From positions 1-12,313 of the forward strand of contig WRKK01000314.1 of the NCBI GenBank assembly GCA_009782245.1: a stretch of DNA of 12,313 bases, read 5' to 3'. A program made the position numbers and the translations under genes. Below are positions 7,439 through 12,313 of this stretch, piece by piece. This DNA comes from Defluviitaleaceae bacterium (lineage in GTDB: Bacteria > Bacillota > Clostridia > Lachnospirales > WQUN01). The notes beneath the pieces were generated by a model that saw nothing but the letters and a program-made list of their open reading frames with translations, searched no databases and was not told where the DNA came from. Positions within the stretch are counted from its first letter, which is position 1. Each line of letters opens with the position of its first letter.

Positions 7439-9878
7439 GCAAATCGGGCAAAACCAAAAATTTTACGGGGTCAAGGGGAGAATCCCCTTGCGGGTCAAGG
7501 GCAGCGCCCTTGCGGGGTTTGGGGCAGCGCCCCAAGGTCTTGCAGTTGTGTTAGTAGCAATGTTGATTTTTAGCACGAGTGTTTCGGGGTTTATACCGAC
7601 AATGCGAGATACGCAGAAAGCACCTGCGGCGGTGGTTTTTGCGGATATGGCGTTGGACGAATTTGCTTTTTTGGGGCAGTTTGGCGATGTGCGATATTAT
7701 TTTCGGGAAGATAGGGATATTTTGGTGGCACGGGAAGTTAATGGTGCTTTTGTGTGGCAGACTGGGCTTAATGCCCCGTTTGGACTGGATTTGGACGATG
7801 CGATTGCGGCGGCAGAGACGGAAGAGGAACTGCGGCGGGTCGCCGAGCCACGCCAGGAGCGGCTTAACGCCACTTGGACGGCTCTTGCTAACAGTATTTT
7901 GACCATTGAATTTTTTGACGGCGCTAACACAATACAGCGAGTTTCCTCGGCTGCACGGCAGGGCGTACAGTCAACTTTAATGCAAGTTGCAGACGGGCAT
8001 TTTCGGCTAGATGTCGATTTTTACGTACCTGGCATTCCCACCTTTGACCTAGAAATCGCTGTGCATATCCATTTAGACGAAACGGGCATTACCTACAATA
8101 TTTTTGCGGACGAAATAACAGGCCCTAGCCGAGATGTCGTTGCGGCGCTGATTTTAACGCCGTTTATGGGCGCGGTTGGCGGCGTTGCGGCACATTTTGA
8201 CTTTGAAACAGGCACATACGGCGAACCAATCGCAAACCCCATGATACCAGGCTATATTTTTGTGCCAGACGGCAGCGGTGCACTTATGCGGTTTCGGGAA
8301 AATTCCGTGCAGTTTAGCCATTATCAAGCACGAATTTTCGGCACAAATCCCGCCGAGGCACGGCTTTTTAACGATTTATCGGTTGGGCTGACGGATCGCC
8401 CGCACCCGCTAATGCCCGTTTTCGGCGTAGCGAAAGGCAACAACCAGCAAGCCTTTGTGGCGTGGGCAAACGAGGGCGCGCAGTACATGGAAATCGTGAT
8501 GATGCCGCATAATAATACAACAAATTTCAACTTTGTGTACCCACGGTTCGAGTTGAACCAGGAAATTTTGCAGGTGTACAATCGGCGTGGCGACGGCTTT
8601 TTGCGGCTGTTCCCGCAACCGCGCGAGTTTAATATCTCCATGCGATACGAATTTTTGCAGGGCGACCAAGCGAACTATGTGGGAATGGCGCGCGCGTACC
8701 GTGAACACCTTGTAAACAGCGGAGTTTTAACGCCAAACCAAGTTTCGCAAGGCGAGCCGATGCCGCTCCGTGTTGATTTTATTATGAGCGATGTCCGCCG
8801 TGGCATTTTACGCCGCACAAACATGGTAACTACAACGATTGAGCAGGTTGACTATATTGTCAACAGCTTGCTGGACGGCGGGATTTCCTCGCTGAATATC
8901 GGCTTAAAAGGGTTTCAGAACGGCGGAATAACCACAGGCCGCCCGTGGGACATAAATTTCACGAGGGCAATCGGCACAAGGCGGCAGTTTAGCAACTTTT
9001 TTGACAACATGGACGAATTGGGCGTTGATGCAAGTTTTATGCAAGATTTCCACCGCATTAACGGCTTGCAAATGAATTTATCCCGCAATCAGGCGTTTCA
9101 CCTGAACCGCTGGGGCTTGGTTGCAATGGACAGCTTCGAGCCGTTTTTGCCAGTCAACCAAATCTCGTTTGCCCGACCCGCCCGTAGTGCCGCTTGGATT
9201 GAACAGCAGGGCAACCGTGCCAGCACCGTGGGTGCGCAATCGATGACGGTGGGCGGCGTGTCCAACCACCTAACAAGCCACTGGGGCAGACAAGACCCAA
9301 CCGACGCACGAACCTCAATCGGCATTTTGCAGGGGGCGTTTCGGGACGCGGCGTTGCCCGTGAATGCGGTCAGCCCAAATCAATTTTTGTGGCAATACAC
9401 CGACCGTTTTCTGCTATCGCCCGTTTTCAGCGGACAATACATGATTTCCACGGACACCGTGCCGTTTTTGCAAATGGTTCTGCACAACACAATGGAAGTT
9501 TACGCACCGTACTCCAATTTCTCGTTTTTCACGCAAGCGGACATTTTACGCATGATAGATTACAATGTTTCGCCGTCTTTCGTGTTGACGTACCAGCCAG
9601 CCCACTTGTTAGCCAGCACTAACTCGTTGAATTTTTATTCAACGGAATACGGCATTTACCAAGACACGATAATGAACGTATACCGCCAAACAACCGAGAT
9701 TTTATCGCAGGTGCGCGGCTTGGAATGGCTTGACAGGCAGATTTTGGCGTACGGGGTAGTTTTGAATATTTATGCAGGTGGCGTTGGTGTGCTAATCAAC
9801 TACACGGACAGCCCCGTACAGCACGAAAACACGACAATACAGCCACTTTCGGCGGCGGTTTTAAGGGGGATAACTTAA
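7419..9878 (+). CDS. Large exported DUF5696-like protein, possible glycoside-hydrolase-like fold
   Basis: 819 residues. The GTG start is chosen from GGAGG 9 bases upstream and gives residues 1-14, then about 25 residues encoded by repeat half-copy E, then a hydrophobic export segment (39-56). No lipobox cysteine or other cysteine was seen. Residues about 70-420 are rich in beta strands and read like a large sandwich domain with a PGYIFVPDGSGALMRF strand-turn near 275-292. Residues about 420-740 begin with a YVGMARAYREHLV helix and alternate strands and helices in the manner of a TIM barrel (VDFIMSD, ISSLNIGLKG, DASFMQDFH). I recall this layout from proteins labelled DUF5696 that accompany sugar ABC genes. 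The acidic residues near 537-543 and 571-574 are possible active-site candidates only. Enzymatic activity is inference, and a non-catalytic glycan-binding role is equally possible. It abuts the next permease gene. Confidence 0.78.
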   Translation: MLWDYIRQIGQNQKFYGVKGRIPLRVKGSALAGFGAAPQGLAVVLVAMLIFSTSVSGFIPTMRDTQKAPAAVVFADMALDEFAFLGQFGDVRYYFREDRDILVAREVNGAFVWQTGLNAPFGLDLDDAIAAAETEEELRRVAEPRQERLNATWTALANSILTIEFFDGANTIQRVSSAARQGVQSTLMQVADGHFRLDVDFYVPGIPTFDLEIAVHIHLDETGITYNIFADEITGPSRDVVAALILTPFMGAVGGVAAHFDFETGTYGEPIANPMIPGYIFVPDGSGALMRFRENSVQFSHYQARIFGTNPAEARLFNDLSVGLTDRPHPLMPVFGVAKGNNQQAFVAWANEGAQYMEIVMMPHNNTTNFNFVYPRFELNQEILQVYNRRGDGFLRLFPQPREFNISMRYEFLQGDQANYVGMARAYREHLVNSGVLTPNQVSQGEPMPLRVDFIMSDVRRGILRRTNMVTTTIEQVDYIVNSLLDGGISSLNIGLKGFQNGGITTGRPWDINFTRAIGTRRQFSNFFDNMDELGVDASFMQDFHRINGLQMNLSRNQAFHLNRWGLVAMDSFEPFLPVNQISFARPARSAAWIEQQGNRASTVGAQSMTVGGVSNHLTSHWGRQDPTDARTSIGILQGAFRDAALPVNAVSPNQFLWQYTDRFLLSPVFSGQYMISTDTVPFLQMVLHNTMEVYAPYSNFSFFTQADILRMIDYNVSPSFVLTYQPAHLLASTNSLNFYSTEYGIYQDTIMNVYRQTTEILSQVRGLEWLDRQILAYGVVLNIYAGGVGVLINYTDSPVQHENTTIQPLSAAVLRGIT
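7456..7541 (+). repeat. Repeat half-copy E, inside a coding sequence
   Basis: AAAAATTTTACGGGGTC matches the inner end of the right arm of copy A (186-202). It is followed by three hairpin modules: CAAGGGGA (7472-7479)/TCCCCTTG (7483-7490), CAAGGGC (7496-7502)/GCCCTTG (7506-7512), and TTGGGGC (7519-7525)/GCCCCAA (7529-7535). All three stems are perfect although two of them differ in sequence from A. The segment is in frame in the DUF5696-like gene (about residues 13-41), ahead of the export signal, and in a different reading frame from half-copy D. Confidence 0.88.
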
Positions 9879-10886
9879 ATGACGAAGGGAAACACAGTAA
9901 GCAAGGCGGAAGTGCTACAAACGGCGGAAATATCGCAAACGGGCGAGGCGGCGGTAAAATCCCCCGCAAAGGCAAAAGTGGCAACAAAACGCCGCAAAGC
10001 CAGTTATCACAGCAAGCGACAGGCGTTGGCGGGTTACGCATTTATGACCCCGTGGATTATCGGATTTTTAATTTTGACGGCGTGGCCATTTTTCTACACG
10101 ATATATTTGAGCTTTTTTGCAGTAAACTACACGGTTTTGGGCTGGAACACCGATTTTGTGGGCATCGCCAACTATGACGTTGCCCTGTTGCGAAACCCGT
10201 ATTTTGTGCCGAACCTGATTTCTTTCGTGATAATGCAAGTGACGTACGCACCCGCAATCACGGTAATCGCCTTTATTTTGGCGTTGTTGCTTAACCGAGA
10301 AATAAAAATGCGGGGGTTGTTCCGCGCGTTGTTTTTCTTCCCAGTAATCGTGATGAGCGGGCCCGTAATGAACCAGCTGATGGATTCTGGCACAATGACC
10401 TCTGTTGCGATTAGCGACATGGTTTTGCTGAACATGGTGGCACAATTTTCCGTACCTGTGGCGAACGCACTAATTTTCCTGTTTGAGAATTATTCGGTGG
10501 TGCTGTGGTTTACGGGGATTCCGATAATCCTGTTCATAAGCGGCTTGCAAAAAATCGACGGGGGCATTCTCGAGGCGGCGCGCATTGATTCGGCGACCGC
10601 ATGGCAAATTTTGTGGAAGATAACATTGCCCATTTTACGCCCGATAATACTGGTTTCGTTCATACTAACAGTAGTCCAGCTTGCCAGTTTCACAATGAAC
10701 CCCGTCCTGCCAATGATACAGGACGCAATCCAAGCAACAACCAGCGGACTAGGCCTAGCCAGTGCATTCGCCTGGGTTTACTCGCTAATAGTGCTACTAA
10801 TAATCGGCGTGGCGTACCTCTTCCTAAAAGAGCCAAAATACATCGTCCCGCCAGAAATAAAAATGTACAAAAAGCCTGGCGTTTAG
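9879..10886 (+). CDS. ABC sugar-type permease, pair 2, first subunit (LplB/UgpA-like)
   Basis: 335-residue membrane subunit of a second importer. The ATG at 9879 directly follows the upstream TAA, with AAGGGGG at 9863-9869 as binding site inside the upstream gene. The first 50 residues are hydrophilic, Ala/Lys-rich and longer than usual. Then come a membrane segment (about 51-83, GYAFMTPWIIGFLILTAWP, typical of the MalF/UgpA side) and about five more. The EAA loop is at 232-240 and reads EAARIDSAT, so the usually conserved glycine after the aspartate is serine. It is followed by a KITLPILRPI segment. The C-terminus (KYIVPPEIKMYKKPGV) is polar. It should pair with 11118-12077; repeat copy C separates them, just as copy B separates pair 1. 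Confidence 0.92.
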   Translation: MTKGNTVSKAEVLQTAEISQTGEAAVKSPAKAKVATKRRKASYHSKRQALAGYAFMTPWIIGFLILTAWPFFYTIYLSFFAVNYTVLGWNTDFVGIANYDVALLRNPYFVPNLISFVIMQVTYAPAITVIAFILALLLNREIKMRGLFRALFFFPVIVMSGPVMNQLMDSGTMTSVAISDMVLLNMVAQFSVPVANALIFLFENYSVVLWFTGIPIILFISGLQKIDGGILEAARIDSATAWQILWKITLPILRPIILVSFILTVVQLASFTMNPVLPMIQDAIQATTSGLGLASAFAWVYSLIVLLIIGVAYLFLKEPKYIVPPEIKMYKKPGV

Positions 10887-10895
10887 GCAAAAATC

Positions 10896-11098
10896 AAAAC
10901 CGTGGGCGCTGCCCACACCCGCAAGGGACTTCGCCCCTTGACCCCGTAAAATTTTTATTGGTTGGGGGCAAAAATTTGTCCCCCAAAAAATCAGTTGCAA
11001 ATTATAAAAACTTTCATAAAAATTAGCGGGTCAAGGGGCGCGCTCCTTGCGGGGTGTGGGGCAGCCTGCCCGCCGGCAGGCGGGAGCCCCACGGTTTT
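10896..11098 (+). repeat. Full fold-back repeat element, copy C (core inverted)
   Basis: 203-bp copy with AAAACCG and CGGTTTT ends. Each arm has only two modules (GTGGGC/GCCCAC and CAAGGG..CCCTTG types). The AT-rich core (about 10947-11023) is the reverse complement of the copy A core, nearly base for base, so C lies in the opposite orientation to A and B. The outer right hairpin carries a 20-base GC-only insertion in its loop. It fills nearly all of the 231-base gap between the two pair-2 permeases; apart from the ribosome binding site I see nothing else there. Confidence 0.9.
11065..11084 (+). repeat. Small palindrome inserted in a hairpin loop of copy C
   Basis: The outer right hairpin of other copies reads GGGGCAG-AGCCCC. 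In copy C a 20-base GC-only block sits between GCAG and AGCC. The block itself contains CCTGCC with GGCAGG around CGCC, and CCCGCC with GGCGGG, so it is a palindrome nested at the tip of a palindrome. Confidence 0.8.
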
Positions 11099-11106
11099 AA
11101 TGTTTA

Positions 11107-11123
11107 GAGGAGGGAAAATGATG
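11107..11123 (+). promoter_or_regulatory. Ribosome binding site before tandem ATG codons
   Basis: GAGGAGG at 11107-11113 precedes ATG ATG at 11118-11123, with 4 and 7 bases of spacing. The second ATG has the more usual distance, so the true start could be either codon. A longer in-frame reading back to TTG 10962 would include part of repeat copy C and has no comparable site. Confidence 0.8.
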
Positions 11124-12077
11124 CAAGGTTTTCAAGAATTTTTGAACAGGCCGAAAATGCAGAAGTTTCGGCATATAGATTATACGAATTGGGCGGTTTA
11201 TGTGGTGCTGATTTTGATAAGCTACCAGTTTATGTACCCTATGTTGCGAATGTTGACAATGTCGGTTATGAGTTCGGACGATATAATAAATCCTGTGGTG
11301 AACTGGGTGCCGACTTCGCTGTCGTTTGGCAACTTTGCGACGGCGTGGGGCGTAATGAACCCAAGCGTAACAATGGTAAACTCGATATGGTTTTCGGGGC
11401 TTTTGGCGGTGTGCCAAACGCTCGTTTCGGCGACAACGGGCTTTGCGTTGGCTCGGTTTGAGTTTCCGCTGAAGAAATTTTGGTTTTTTATGATATTGTC
11501 GTCGTTTATATTGCCGTTGCCCGTTATGCTGATTCCACGCACGATGATGGTTTTTAACATACAGGACACGCTCGGGGTGCAGATGTTCGGCACAATTTGG
11601 CCGCAAACGGCGATGGCGCTGGGCGGGCAGGGCGTATTTTCGGCAATCTTGATATTGATATTCTACAATTTTACCAGAATGATTCCCACGGCGCTGGACG
11701 AGGCGGCATCGATAGACGGTGCAAGCAGTTTGCAGATATTTTACCATATAATTTTGAAACTAAGCGTGGCGACTTTGCTGGTGGTTTTCCTGTTTTCGTT
11801 TGTGTGGAACTGGAACGAAACGATAGTAACGCAAACATTCATGCGCGGGACGGGCATACCGCTAATACCGCAGCAGCTAAGCCAGTTTGAGAGTGTTTTC
11901 GCCAATTTTGCGGGGGCGGCACAGGGCGCGGAAGCGGGTCTGGAGCAGGAGCGGATAAATGAGGCATTCAGAATGTCGGGCACTATGATTTCTATTTTCC
12001 CGCTGTTTGTGATTTATTTGGCGGTGCAACGGCATTTTATTAAGGGGATTGAGAATACTGGGATTACTGGGGTTTAG
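11118..12077 (+). CDS. ABC carbohydrate-type permease, pair 2, second subunit (LplC/UgpE-like)
   Basis: 319 residues from the first ATG (318 from the second). The start is set by GAGGAGG at 11107-11113; in-frame codons upstream belong to repeat copy C and would add an unlikely Gly/Ala-rich leader. After a polar N-terminus, a membrane segment (about 25-51) is followed by NWVPTSLSFGNF, the family-typical region before the second segment, and by a segment ending GFALARFEFPLKK (108-120). The EAA loop is canonical at 195-201 (EAASIDG) within a MIPTALDEAASIDGAS stretch. The residues between the last two segments (about 250-285) form a longer loop than in the pair-1 subunit, rich in Ala, Gln and Glu. 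It is the last gene of the cluster, with a terminator hairpin 17 bases after the stop. Confidence 0.92.
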   Translation: MMQGFQEFLNRPKMQKFRHIDYTNWAVYVVLILISYQFMYPMLRMLTMSVMSSDDIINPVVNWVPTSLSFGNFATAWGVMNPSVTMVNSIWFSGLLAVCQTLVSATTGFALARFEFPLKKFWFFMILSSFILPLPVMLIPRTMMVFNIQDTLGVQMFGTIWPQTAMALGGQGVFSAILILIFYNFTRMIPTALDEAASIDGASSLQIFYHIILKLSVATLLVVFLFSFVWNWNETIVTQTFMRGTGIPLIPQQLSQFESVFANFAGAAQGAEAGLEQERINEAFRMSGTMISIFPLFVIYLAVQRHFIKGIENTGITGV

Positions 12078-12093
12078 TTTTGTGAGGTTTGGG

Positions 12094-12124
12094 TTGTGGG
12101 AGCGGATATTATTCGCTCCCACAA
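12094..12124 (+). terminator. Probable transcription terminator of the cluster
   Basis: A perfect 11-base stem, TTGTGGGAGCG (12094-12104) with CGCTCCCACAA (12114-12124) and a 9-base AT-rich loop, lies 17 bases after the last stop codon. The following bases (AACTTT) are only a poor U-tract, so it could be a weak intrinsic terminator or an RNA 3'-end stabiliser. Confidence 0.65.
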
Positions 12125-12175
12125 AACTTTGAAAAACAACCCTAGCCAACCCTACCTGCGTATACTTAAGCTAAA

Positions 12176-12227
12176 ATCGGAGGGGCAAACGGGCGACCGA
12201 CCCGCCTGCCCGTTTTCCCATTCCGAT
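12176..12227. other. Long imperfect hairpin, possibly a leftward terminator
   Basis: ATCGGA (12176-12181) pairs with TCCGAT (12222-12227), and the inner GGGGCAAACGGGC (12182-12194) pairs with 12208-12221 except for one mismatch and one bulge. Read leftward, the stem ends in TCCGATTTTAG, giving a short U-tract, so it may terminate a convergent gene outside the window. The rest of 12125-12301 shows no convincing gene. Confidence 0.4.
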
Positions 12228-12301
12228 ATTTCTACAATTAAACCACAGGCAAAACAGGCAACCGCAAAGTACCAGTATCACTTAACAGTAAAAAAATTAA
12301 C

Positions 12302-12313
12302 AAAATTAGCGGG
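12302..12313 (+). repeat. Probable start of another repeat copy at the window edge
   Basis: AAAATTAGCGGG is identical to 11019-11030, where it leads into the right arm of copy C, and nearly identical to the start of half-copy D. The window ends before the hairpin modules, so this rests on 12 bases only. Confidence 0.5.

Noticed and set aside
10962..11117. Longer start (TTG 10962) for the last permease
   Set aside because: The added 52 residues are repeat-derived, and GAGGAGG sits exactly before the ATG pair at 11118-11123.
12176..12227. Integron attC-like or integrase attachment site
   Set aside because: Imperfect pairing alone is not enough. The expected core triplets and any integrase gene are missing.

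Overview
The window is one dense, plus-strand gene cluster for an ABC-type (carbohydrate-like) uptake system, probably from an uncultured Gram-positive bacterium of the Clostridia/Bacillales type. This taxonomic call is inference. It rests on strong AGGAGG-type ribosome binding sites, TTG and GTG starts, shared-ATPase-style sugar transporter genes without an ATPase gene, and a gene set (large solute-binding protein, two permease pairs, NHL/Yip1 protein, DUF5696-like protein) that I associate with Paenibacillus and Clostridia relatives.

Layout, all genes on the plus strand: a 967-residue exported solute-binding protein (305-3208); permease pair 1 (3205-4146 and 4380-5255); a beta-propeller/TPR/Yip1 membrane protein (5264-7438); a large exported DUF5696-like protein (7419-9878); permease pair 2 (9879-10886 and about 11118-12077). 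A hairpin terminator lies at 12094-12124. Several junctions are overlapping or abutting (TTGA overlap at 3205, 20-base overlap at 7419, abutting genes at 9878/9879), which points to one transcription unit with translational coupling. No ATPase is present, so the permeases would need a housekeeping MsmX/UgpC-like ATPase encoded elsewhere. The likely scheme is that the binding protein captures an oligosaccharide or glycoconjugate, the two permease heterodimers import it, and the propeller/Yip1 and DUF5696-like proteins act at the outer face of the membrane in handling or processing it. The substrate cannot be read from the sequence.

The most unusual content is a family of GC-rich, modular, fold-back repeats. 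Three full copies of 203-233 bp (A 43-275, B 4145-4353, C 10896-11098) sit between or upstream of genes. Each begins AAAACCG and ends CGGTTTT, carries two or three small hairpins in each arm, and has an AT-rich core of about 80-100 bp. The core of C is inverted relative to A and B. Two half-copies (D 5311-5371, E 7456-7541) lie inside the coding sequences of the propeller/Yip1 and DUF5696-like genes. There they stay open in frame and encode low-complexity segments immediately before the hydrophobic export signal. A further copy appears to start at the right edge (12302 onward). Together they make up about 6% of the window. Their in-frame residence recalls the Rickettsia palindromic elements, although the sequences show no evident relation.

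No rRNA, tRNA, CRISPR array, transposase or integrase gene is visible. The 1-304 leader is mostly repeat A plus the ribosome binding site of the first gene. The 12078-12313 tail holds two hairpins and no convincing gene.
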